A DNA stretch of 43,380 nt from an uncultured Lachnospiraceae bacterium (GTDB lineage: Bacteria > Bacillota > Clostridia > Lachnospirales > Lachnospiraceae), in contig CAMEOT010000024.1 of the NCBI GenBank assembly GCA_945929965.1, forward strand, positions 1 to 43,380, in the 5' to 3' direction. The notes beneath the pieces are model-generated. The model worked only from the letters and a program-made list of their open reading frames with translations, ran no database searches and had not been told where the DNA came from. Both the position numbers and the translations under genes were made by a program. Shown piece by piece: positions 1 to 7,356 of the stretch (position 1 is the first letter of the stretch; each line of letters begins with the position of its first letter).

Positions 1-120
1 TAAAATTTATATCAAAAACTTTAAAAAAGTACTTGACTTACATTAGCAAGATTTTAGCGTTCCTTTACTTTCGCTCATACAACAAAATATTCTATCATAA
101 TAACTGTTATTTTTCTACTA

Positions 121-151
121 CAAAAGCACCCAAGCATTTCTGCCCGAGTGC
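121..151 (-). terminator. Probable rho-independent terminator of the recombinase remnant
   Basis: Read on the minus strand, an arm beginning GCACTC pairs with GGGTGC around an inner GCA-gaaa-TGC stem, and TTTTG follows. It lies just beyond the recombinase stop codon at 167. The hairpin is clear but the U-tract is short, so termination strength is uncertain. Nothing else is recognisable in positions 1-120, which are AT-rich. Confidence 0.5.
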
Positions 152-166
152 CATCAAATCCTATTT

Positions 167-1640
167 CTATACCCTTACTTCAAATCCGTTCTTGAATATG
201 AATCTTATATCATCCTTAGCTTTTACAACCACTTCCTGCACAAGGCTGCTCCAAATCCCGGCATCGAACTCGCAGGTTAAGCCGTCCTGCTTCTCCAAAG
301 TGCGAATGAACCCTTTGAACAATTCTCTCTTCGCCTTCTTGCTTTCTATCTGCTCGGCGATGTCATCATACTTAGCTTTTGACTTTTCATACCTTGCCGT
401 AAGTTCGGCATAGCGTTTTTCATACTCATCTTGGTCTAATGCCACACGGCTGTTCTCTGCAATGGCTATCTGCATCTGCTCCGAGATGATGTTAAGTTCT
501 GTGATTCTATCCTGTAAATCCTTATCAAGCGAATCCGTCTCACAGACCATTTCCATCATTACTTTGGTGTTGGCAAGAATCTCTTCCCTTTCAGAAAATA
601 ACTCGTTGGCTGCTTTGATGAATAATTCCTTTAGTTCATCCTCGTTGATGTGTGGTGTTTTGCACTTGCAGCCATCAGCATATTTGTTATTGCATCTGTA
701 AATGACCTTTCTGTACTTGTCATTGGAATGCCAGACCTTGGCTCCGTACCAAGAGCTGCATTCCCTTTCGCCTTAAAATCTCTGCTTGAACTTGGTCGAA
801 CTGGTCGGCTGTCACAATGCCCTCATGGTGTCCTTCCACATAGTACTGTGGCACTTCGTCATTGTTCACTACCAGTTTGTGAGTCAGGAAATCCTTTGTG
901 AACGTCTTCTGCAAAAGGGCATCCCCTTTGTACTTTTCATTCTGAAGGATACTCATCACTGAACTTGGATGCCATTTATCTTTCCCGGCAGGGGTCTTCA
1001 CTCCCATTTCGGTAAGTTCGCAGGCAATTTTGTAAGTGGAATACCCCTCAAGATATCTTTTATAAATATATCTGACGGTTACTGCCTGTTCTTCATTGAT
1101 GATAAATTCGCCATCGGGTCCTCTGTCATACCCAAGGAAATGTTTAAATCCAATGCTCGCCCTTCCGTCTGCGAACATTTTTCTTTTTCCCCATGTGGTA
1201 TTCTCTGAAATGGATCTGGATTCCTCCTGTGCAAGGGAACTCATTATCGTAATAAGAAGCTCCCCTTTTGCATCAAGGGTCCAGATATTCTCTTTCTCGA
1301 AATATATCTCCACACCTTTTTCCTTCAGTTCCCTGACCGTTGTAAGGGAATCAACAGTATTTCTTGCAAATCGGCTGACCGACTTTGTGATGATAAGGTC
1401 TATCTTTCCGGCAAGGGCATCCTCAATCATCTGATTAAAGCCTTCTCTTCTTTTGGTGTTTGTAGCTGTAATACCCTCATCAGAATACATCCCGACAAAA
1501 ATCCAATCATCACGGGAAGTAATGTAATTAGTATAATAATCCATCTGAGCCTCATAGCTGGTAGCCTGTTCTTCATGCTACGTTGAAACTCGGGCATAGC
1601 CAGCAATTCTACGCTTGGTCTTCTCTACTATTGGTTTACA
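167..1640 (-). pseudogene. Large serine recombinase, broken by an in-frame stop and an internal deletion
   Basis: This is the remnant of a large serine recombinase, the enzyme that integrates and excises mobile elements. The resolvase domain is readable: GYARVST carries the catalytic Ser, followed by DEGITATNTKRREGF and TKSVSRFARN. A recombinase domain follows, with KYKGDALLQKTFTKDF. The zinc-ribbon half (VWHSNDKYRKVIYRCNNKY) and a C-terminal coiled coil ending FEVRV are also present. Three lesions are visible. An in-frame TAG at 1578-1580 sits directly after GYARVST, where the family normally has Asp. The frame changes near 757-766, where the text jumps from RRKG to CSSWYGAKVW, so the first part of the zinc ribbon is missing, which points to a deletion. 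No good start codon exists upstream of 1640, because a stop in the same frame lies at 1644-1646. The gene lies 3' of an rlmD/rumA-type gene, a known integration target of conjugative elements. A functional enzyme is very unlikely. Confidence 0.9.
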
Positions 1641-1661
1641 TTTTCATTCTTGAAACACTTA

Positions 1662-3428
1662 TTATAGCATCCCAAAATGCTCCAGCGCATCCCTAATAGC
1701 TTTTTCCTTCTCCACTGGACATTGAGGCTGTCTGCTATCTTCCGATTTAGGAAGATTATAATTCTCCCCAACCTCTATTCCACACTTTCTTTTTACCTGT
1801 GAAATATACAGATTAGAAACCTTCAACCCATGCTCCTTCAGCACATAATCCTTAATCTCTGCATAAGTCGCCTTACTCTCCGCACTCGTCAAATCTAACT
1901 CATCTAATTCTATCTCAACCTCAATCACATCATCCGGTTTTTGTTGGGACAAGAGAACAACCGTCTCCACATGCACAGTCATCCCAAACTGGTCCACGCC
2001 CCGGACCTTCCGGATCTCATATCCACCATCGCAGAGGATCTTCAGGTCTCTGGCAAGGGTGGCGGAGTCGCAGCTGACGTATACGATGCGTTCGGGCTGC
2101 ATGCGGAGCATGGTGTTTAAGCAGGCATCATCACAGCCTTTTCGGGGTGGATCCACGACAATCACATCCGGATGGAGCATTTCATCGGAAGATGCTTCTG
2201 TGGTTGCCTTTTTGTAGAATTCCGGCAGGACTTCCTCTGCTTTCCCCACAAAAAACTCAGCGTTTTCAATATGATTTCTCTTTGCATTCTCTCTGGCATC
2301 GTCGATGGCCTGGGGGATGATTTCCACACCGCATACCTTTTTGGCTTTGCCCGCCAGGAAGAGAGAGATGGTTCCGATACCACAGTAGAGATCCCAAACG
2401 GTCTCTTTTCCGGTCAGTCCCGCATATTCCAGTGCCAGGCTGTAAAGCTTCTCGGTCTGTACGGGATTTACCTGATAGAAGGAGAGAGGAGAGATCTTGA
2501 AGGTTAATGCATCCCCGGTATAAGGGTAATTTTCTTTCTGCATGTCTCTTACGTGGATCGTATCCTCAATGGTACTTTCTCCCCAAAGGTTATGGATCTC
2601 GGTACCCATGATCACATTTGTTTTCTCGGTATTGATACTGACTGACACACTTGTCATACCTTGGATTTCTGCAAGTGCAGCCAGTAATTCTCCCTGATTT
2701 GGTAAAAACTCATTCGTATTCTTCTGTACTCCGGCAGTAGGGTATGACATTTTCGTCATTTTCTTATTAATGACCAGACATACCATCAACTGTCCACTGG
2801 TAAAGCCTTTTCGGATCAATACATGACGCACCAAGCCTTTTCCTGTAACTTCGTCATAGGCAGTTACTTTATTTTTCCGCATATAGGAGAGTATGATTTC
2901 GAGGATCTGCTGATTCTCAGAAGCACCGAGGGCGCAATCTGTATTGGCAATGATGGTATGGGTGCGTCCGGCATAGAAACCGGTGATGACATTCCCATCT
3001 CTATCAGTTCCTATGGGATACTGCGCTTTATTGCGATAGTGGAAGGGTTCCTCCATGCCTACAATAGGCTGCATGCGTTCATCAATGTATTCCGCATCAA
3101 ACCCACCGATTCGGATCAGATTATTGCGAATCTTCTGTTCTTTGAAATGTAGCTGCTCGGAGTAGGAGAGTGCCTGCAGCTGGCAGCCGCCGCACTGTCT
3201 GTGGTATGCACATTTCGGTTCCACACGAAAAGGAGAAGGCTGTAACACCTTCTCTAATCTGGCATAAGCGTAGTGCTTTTTACTTTTTATGATCTTGGCT
3301 TCCACTTGATCGCCGATAACGGCATCTTTTATAAAAAGAGTAAAACCTTCTACTTTACCGATTCCTTCTCCGTCACTTCCCATATCCTCTATAATTACCG
3401 CTACACGATCATTTTTTTTATATTCCAT
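1662..3428 (-). CDS. rlmD: 23S rRNA (uracil-5-)-methyltransferase, RlmD/RlmCD (RumA) family, with C-terminal extension
   Basis: SAM-dependent enzyme of the family that makes 5-methyluridine in 23S rRNA. The start at 3428 is chosen because GGAG lies six bases upstream of ATG; the longer frame to 3473 runs through two leader hairpins. In the 588-residue product a TRAM domain occupies roughly residues 1-60. Iron-sulfur cysteines are C73, C79, C82 (CGGCQ) and C165. The SAM-binding motif DLYCGIG begins near 346, VDPPRKGCD is near 425, and the nucleophile Cys is in YVSCDSATLARDL (C453). About 90 extra residues (498-588) follow the catalytic core, with the motif SNLYISQVKRKCGIEVGENY. I have seen such an extension in Lachnospiraceae homologues, but its role is unclear to me. 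Whether it methylates U747, U1939 or both cannot be read from the sequence. The recombinase remnant abuts its 3' end. Confidence 0.9.
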   Translation of the reverse strand: MEYKKNDRVAVIIEDMGSDGEGIGKVEGFTLFIKDAVIGDQVEAKIIKSKKHYAYARLEKVLQPSPFRVEPKCAYHRQCGGCQLQALSYSEQLHFKEQKIRNNLIRIGGFDAEYIDERMQPIVGMEEPFHYRNKAQYPIGTDRDGNVITGFYAGRTHTIIANTDCALGASENQQILEIILSYMRKNKVTAYDEVTGKGLVRHVLIRKGFTSGQLMVCLVINKKMTKMSYPTAGVQKNTNEFLPNQGELLAALAEIQGMTSVSVSINTEKTNVIMGTEIHNLWGESTIEDTIHVRDMQKENYPYTGDALTFKISPLSFYQVNPVQTEKLYSLALEYAGLTGKETVWDLYCGIGTISLFLAGKAKKVCGVEIIPQAIDDARENAKRNHIENAEFFVGKAEEVLPEFYKKATTEASSDEMLHPDVIVVDPPRKGCDDACLNTMLRMQPERIVYVSCDSATLARDLKILCDGGYEIRKVRGVDQFGMTVHVETVVLLSQQKPDDVIEVEIELDELDLTSAESKATYAEIKDYVLKEHGLKVSNLYISQVKRKCGIEVGENYNLPKSEDSRQPQCPVEKEKAIRDALEHFGML

Positions 3429-3449
3429 ACTAATCTCCATTCCGCAGAC

Positions 3450-3496
3450 GATTCCTTCCGTCGGAGGAATCACGAATCAAATTTCAAATTTGATTC
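3450..3496 (-). repeat. Two adjacent inverted repeats in the rlmD leader
   Basis: Positions 3474-3496 form a perfect palindrome: GAATCAAATTT, one central base, then AAATTTGATTC. Positions 3450-3471 form a second hairpin, in which GATTCCTTCC pairs with GGAGGAATC around a GTC loop with one bulge. Both lie upstream of the chosen rlmD start. No U-tract follows either, so a terminator is not supported. They could be a protein-binding operator or a structured 5' leader. Confidence 0.5.
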
Positions 3497-3571
3497 TGCG
3501 ATAAGGGCTAACTACATCCTCATTTTCTAATATTCTTTGTACTATTCTGCCAGAACGCCTACTCCGAAATC

Positions 3572-4738
3572 TTAGGAAAGCTCCTGTGCCAGTTTTCCAA
3601 TCTCGCCTTTTTTCTGCTCATTCATGGCAGACTTGATGCTTACCGTAGTCTCCGTAAATGTCAGATTCTTGCTTTTTTCAAACATTCCAAGGATCAGTTT
3701 GCCTGCCATGGGTGCCCAGGTGCCGTTCTCAATGATTGCCACCTTACGATTCTGGTAATTACGCTCGGTCAGACCTTCGATAAAGCTGCGCATGCAGGGG
3801 AAGAGGTCTCCATTATAAGTAATACCCGCCAACACCAGTCTGTCATAACGGAAAGCATCGGCAACAGCTTTTGCCTTATCGCATCTTGCCAGATCATACA
3901 GTACTGTTTTCTGTCCTTTTTCCTGTAAAACATCCGCCAGATACTCCGCAGCACTTCTGGTATTGCCGTAGACAGAAGCATAAGCAATCACCACTCCGGA
4001 TTCTTCCGGCTGATAGGAAGACCACCTATCATATTTTTCCAGATAGAATCCCAGATTCTCCTTAAGTACCGGACCGTGAAGAGAGCAGATGGTCCAAATG
4101 TCCAGTCCTGCCACTTTTTTCAGAACAGCCTGTACCTGCGGACCGTATTTTCCGACGATGCCAATATAGTAACGCCGCGCCTCATCGGTCCATTCTTCCT
4201 CTACGTCCAGAGCACCGAATTTACCGAAACCATCTGCCGCAAACAGTATTTTCTCTGTTGCTTCATATGTCATCATGACCTCCGGCCAATGCACCATGGG
4301 AGCATAGACAAAATGCAGGCTGTGCTGTCCAAGCTCCAGGACTCCATCATTCACTGCAACTATGCGTTGTTCCGCAGGCAATCCCTGACCGGCGAAAAAC
4401 TCCGGGAAAAACTGTTCCATGAACTGGAATCCCTTAGCTGTGGATACCACTGTGGCTTTGGGATATTTTTTCAGAAAAGCCGGAATACTGGCGGAATGAT
4501 CTGGTTCCATATGCTGTATAACAAGATAATCCGGCATTTTTCCGCCAAGAACCTGTTCCACATTGTTCAGCCATTCTTCGGTGAAAAAGCCATCCACTGT
4601 GTCCATAACAGCGATTTTTTCATCCAGAATCACATAGGAATTGTAAGACATTCCGTTCGGAACCTTATACTGTCCCTCAAACAGATCTACCTGATTATCA
4701 TTTACACCCACATATTTTACACATGCACTGATTTCCAT
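3572..4738 (-). CDS. fprA: Flavo-diiron protein (A-type flavoprotein), O2/NO reductase family
   Basis: Cytoplasmic flavo-diiron protein, a family that reduces oxygen to water or nitric oxide to nitrous oxide and protects anaerobes. The metallo-beta-lactamase-like domain covers about residues 1-245. It carries a complete diiron ligand set: H76, E78, D80 and H81 in QHMEPDHSAS, then H150, D169 and H221 (SLHGP). A flavodoxin domain follows from about 248, with the FMN loop SVYGNTRSA and the later segment ENGTWAP. The length of 388 residues is normal for the two-domain form, and no rubredoxin or flavin-reductase extension is fused. Electrons must therefore come from a separate rubredoxin or similar carrier not found in this window. 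Substrate preference (O2 versus NO) cannot be decided by inspection. The gene lies between the rlmD-type gene and the yhaM-type gene on the same strand. Confidence 0.93.
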   Translation of the reverse strand: MEISACVKYVGVNDNQVDLFEGQYKVPNGMSYNSYVILDEKIAVMDTVDGFFTEEWLNNVEQVLGGKMPDYLVIQHMEPDHSASIPAFLKKYPKATVVSTAKGFQFMEQFFPEFFAGQGLPAEQRIVAVNDGVLELGQHSLHFVYAPMVHWPEVMMTYEATEKILFAADGFGKFGALDVEEEWTDEARRYYIGIVGKYGPQVQAVLKKVAGLDIWTICSLHGPVLKENLGFYLEKYDRWSSYQPEESGVVIAYASVYGNTRSAAEYLADVLQEKGQKTVLYDLARCDKAKAVADAFRYDRLVLAGITYNGDLFPCMRSFIEGLTERNYQNRKVAIIENGTWAPMAGKLILGMFEKSKNLTFTETTVSIKSAMNEQKKGEIGKLAQELS

Positions 4739-4792
4739 ATGTTTCCTCTCTTTCCTGTCTGTTCATAGAATTTGTAGTATTTATTCTGTTAT

Positions 4793-5740
4793 TTATTCCA
4801 TTTTGGTAGCACGCAGATTGGATTCAAACAATCTGTTGTAACCCAGCCAGCCACTGTTTTCACTGTTATTTTCCAGAATTTCCTTAAATGTCTCCATTTT
4901 GGCATCGGTATCGTCCGCATAATTCAGAGCTACCGCCTCGATCAGTGCCGGCACCTTTGGGGAGCCGTATTCCAGTTTGCCGTGATGTGCCAGGATACAA
5001 TGCTGTAATTCTGCTAACAGATTGTAAGGAAATCCGTCGATCTTAGCGGCGCGTTCCCCAACCATCTGTGCGCCCATCACGATATGTCCCAATAACTGAC
5101 CGTCATCGGTATAATCATTCACCGGAAATGCAGAAATCTCTTTTACTTTTCCGATATCATGGCACATAGCGGCTGTCAGAAGCAGATCTCTCTGTAAAAT
5201 AGGATAAGCAGAGCAGTAGTAGTCACACAACTTGGTAACGCTTAGAGTATGCTCCAACAGTCCGCCTACAAAACCGTGATGTACCGTCTTGGCTGCAGAA
5301 GAGTTGCAGAATTTCTTTGCGAAATCAGCATCGTCAATAAACAGATCCTGCAACAGCTGATGCAGATAGGTGTTCTTAATACTTCCGATCAGAGTCTTTA
5401 ATTCATTGTACATAGTGTCGATGCCTTTGGAGCTCACCGGCAGATAATCGGAAGGATTATATTCTCCCTCACGGCAGACACGGATACGTTTTACGCTGAT
5501 CTGAAGCTGCCCCTGGAAATTCGTCACATCACCGTATACCTCTATGTAATCCAGATCATCATAATCACCGATGCCCGGATTGTTCGGCTCCCATACCTTG
5601 GCGTCGATAGTTCCGGTCTTATCCTGTAAAATCACACTTTCATAGGGTTTACCGTTCTTGGTAACAGCCTCCTGTTTATGTTTGCACAGATAAATATCAA
5701 ATACTCTGTCGCCTTCTTTTAACTCTTTAATAAATTTCAT
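4793..5740 (-). CDS. yhaM: YhaM-type 3'-5' exoribonuclease, OB-fold plus HD domain
   Basis: Member of the YhaM/Cbf1 family of 3'-to-5' exoribonucleases, which trim short RNA or single-stranded DNA ends in Firmicutes. An N-terminal OB-fold of about 90 residues (EGDRVFDIYLCKHKQ to GQLQISVKRIR) should bind nucleic acid. An HD metal-dependent hydrolase domain follows, with GLLEHTLSVTKLC, the signature MCHDIGKV, and AHHGKLEYGSPKVP. The product is 315 residues from ATG 5740, close to the family norm of about 314. The frame extends to a TTG at 5752, but a ribosome-binding site there would be too close; the upstream signal for 5740 is also weak, so the start is uncertain by four codons. The gap to the HtrA-like gene upstream is small, suggesting co-transcription. 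Confidence 0.88.
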   Translation of the reverse strand: MKFIKELKEGDRVFDIYLCKHKQEAVTKNGKPYESVILQDKTGTIDAKVWEPNNPGIGDYDDLDYIEVYGDVTNFQGQLQISVKRIRVCREGEYNPSDYLPVSSKGIDTMYNELKTLIGSIKNTYLHQLLQDLFIDDADFAKKFCNSSAAKTVHHGFVGGLLEHTLSVTKLCDYYCSAYPILQRDLLLTAAMCHDIGKVKEISAFPVNDYTDDGQLLGHIVMGAQMVGERAAKIDGFPYNLLAELQHCILAHHGKLEYGSPKVPALIEAVALNYADDTDAKMETFKEILENNSENSGWLGYNRLFESNLRATKME

Positions 5741-5766
5741 ATTGTTGTCCAAACCTTTCTGTCAAT

Positions 5767-7125
5767 CTATTTCAACACCGTTAATGTGATGTCGAATTTC
5801 ATCTCTTTATATTCCTGCTGTGACTGCCGCATAATCGTCAGTTCTACACTATCTCCCGGTTTCATACTGAGCAGAGAGTTCGTATACTCGTCAAAGCTGA
5901 TGATCACTCGTTCACCGAATCCTGTGATGACATCTCCCTGCTGGATTCCCGCCAGCATTGCAGGAGAGTCCATTTCTACCTCTTTAATATAAGCTCCGTA
6001 AGGAACCCCAAGTTCGCTGTTGGCTTCCTCCGTAACATCCACACCCTTAAGACCCAGATAGGCGAATTTTTCTCCATTCGACATTTTCTCGATATGACGC
6101 TTCAATTCCGTAATACCGTAAGCACAAACCATATTTTTCATATCTGTGGCAGATTTGCCATTGGTTATGATACCAATGACCTGTCCCTGAAGATTGAATA
6201 ATACGCCGCCTGCATTCTGACTGCCTACAATATTCGTCTGCAGAATCCGATAAGTGGTATCCGATGCCGCCGACTCACTGGCGGAAGAAGTAATGATGCC
6301 ATATCCCAGTGAGTCGTTCGTACCCATGGGACGCCCCAAAGCCACCACCGGAAGTCCGGCAATATCTTTGATATTAGAAGATCCCAAAGTAGCGATCGTA
6401 ATATCATTCTTCAGAAAATCTTCATTCAGAGTATCCAGTTCTACGGCGATCACCGCCAGACCTGTAGTCTCATCTTTTTCCTTCAAAGATGCATCTGCCT
6501 GAGTGCCATCATTAAATGTGACAATAATGTCATCTACTTGTTTTACCGGAGAATAATCGGTTAAAATCAGTAATTGCTTGCCATTTTGCGCTATGATCAC
6601 ACCGGATGACTGGTTCTTGCTCTCATTTACATTGTTGAACCAGTCCACACCGGATGACACTCCTGTCACAGTAACCATGGAACGGTTCATCTCTGATACA
6701 TACTGGGTAAGAGCACTGTAAATCTGTTTGTAATTATCCAGATCCAGTATAATTCCGGATAACAGTTCCCGGATCTGCTCCTGTTCCATAACCTCACCAG
6801 GAACAGAAGAGGACTGACTGTTCTGATTCTCCTGCTGCATATTCTCTGCCAACATCTGCTCCGGAGACATCTCATCCTGATCTTCGGGGAATACCACCAC
6901 CTGTGGTTCCTCTTCCGGGTACAACCAATTACTGATCACCGGTTCCAAAACCAAGAAAGTGAAACAGGCCACCAAACCGAAGATCACCGCCATGGAAGCC
7001 GTGATCAAAGTCCTGCGCAACAGCTTTTTCTTATTTACCGGACGTTCCTTGATTTTTTCTATCATAAAATTTTTCTCAGAAACGTCATTTTGTTCCTTCT
7101 GCTTATTTTCTTGCGAATCCGCCAT
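5767..7125 (-). CDS. Membrane-anchored HtrA/DegP-like protein with PDZ domain, catalytic triad lost
   Basis: The fold is that of S1C (HtrA/DegP) proteases. A basic cytoplasmic N-terminus leads to a membrane helix at about residues 37-62, then an acidic and Gln-rich linker. A trypsin-like domain covers about 150-345 and one PDZ domain about 355-450 (YLGLKGVDVT, then GAYIKEVEMDSPAMLAGIQQGDVI). The three catalytic positions differ from an active enzyme. Where HtrA has TNNHVV this protein has TDYSPV (His to Ser192). Where it has TDLAV, this has TGLAV (Asp to Gly222). Where it has GNSGGP, this has SQNAGGV (Ser to Ala305). It is therefore predicted to be proteolytically inactive and to act as a surface scaffold, chaperone or sensor. 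The topology places the PDZ domain outside the membrane. Confidence is high for the family and good for the loss of activity. Confidence 0.88.
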   Translation of the reverse strand: MADSQENKQKEQNDVSEKNFMIEKIKERPVNKKKLLRRTLITASMAVIFGLVACFTFLVLEPVISNWLYPEEEPQVVVFPEDQDEMSPEQMLAENMQQENQNSQSSSVPGEVMEQEQIRELLSGIILDLDNYKQIYSALTQYVSEMNRSMVTVTGVSSGVDWFNNVNESKNQSSGVIIAQNGKQLLILTDYSPVKQVDDIIVTFNDGTQADASLKEKDETTGLAVIAVELDTLNEDFLKNDITIATLGSSNIKDIAGLPVVALGRPMGTNDSLGYGIITSSASESAASDTTYRILQTNIVGSQNAGGVLFNLQGQVIGIITNGKSATDMKNMVCAYGITELKRHIEKMSNGEKFAYLGLKGVDVTEEANSELGVPYGAYIKEVEMDSPAMLAGIQQGDVITGFGERVIISFDEYTNSLLSMKPGDSVELTIMRQSQQEYKEMKFDITLTVLK

Positions 7126-7224
7126 AAATATGCCTCCTCTGCTGCCTACAGATACACCGGCTTTTTCTTAGGACTCTAATATCTCAATTATACAAAACTG
7201 TACCAAAAAAGGCAATAAATATGG

Positions 7225-7230
7225 TATAAT
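7225..7230 (+). promoter_or_regulatory. Extended -10 promoter for the mutS2 unit
   Basis: A perfect TATAAT is preceded by TG one base upstream (TGGTATAAT), the extended -10 form that tolerates a poor -35 element. No good -35 hexamer is seen. It is the only convincing promoter between the divergent HtrA-like gene and mutS2, and predicts a start near 7237. Confidence 0.55.
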
Positions 7231-7243
7231 AAGCTCACCCATA

Positions 7244-7280
7244 AAATCCCGCGTGACTGCTTACAGGCAAAGCAGGATTT
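7244..7280 (+). other. Leader hairpin upstream of mutS2
   Basis: CTGCTT (7257-7262) pairs with AAGCAG (7270-7275), and AAATC (7244-7248) pairs with GATTT (7276-7280) across an 8-base bulge. The hairpin lies in the predicted leader between the promoter and the small ORF. No U-tract follows, so it is not an ordinary terminator. Confidence 0.4.
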
Positions 7281-7301
7281 CTATGAGAGGAGCAAACAGA
7301 C

Positions 7302-7346
7302 ATGAGCAAAAAGGACGATAGTCCGGATTGCGAATTTCAATATTAA
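7302..7346 (+). CDS. Possible 14-residue leader peptide upstream of mutS2
   Basis: An ATG preceded by GAGAGGAGC at a usable distance opens a short frame, MSKKDDSPDCEFQY, ending with TAA ten bases before the mutS2 ATG. The mutS2 ribosome-binding site (GGAGCC) lies directly after this stop, so translation of the two could be coupled. The peptide is hydrophilic and matches nothing I recognise. Whether it is translated cannot be decided here; it could equally be a chance frame. Confidence 0.3.
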   Translation: MSKKDDSPDCEFQY

Positions 7347-7356
7347 GGAGCCCCAC

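Noticed and set aside
720..1544. Intact 274-residue serine recombinase
   Set aside because: The frame lacks the catalytic Ser segment, which lies upstream behind an in-frame TAG, and it ends out of frame inside the zinc ribbon. The rest of the protein continues in another frame down to 167.
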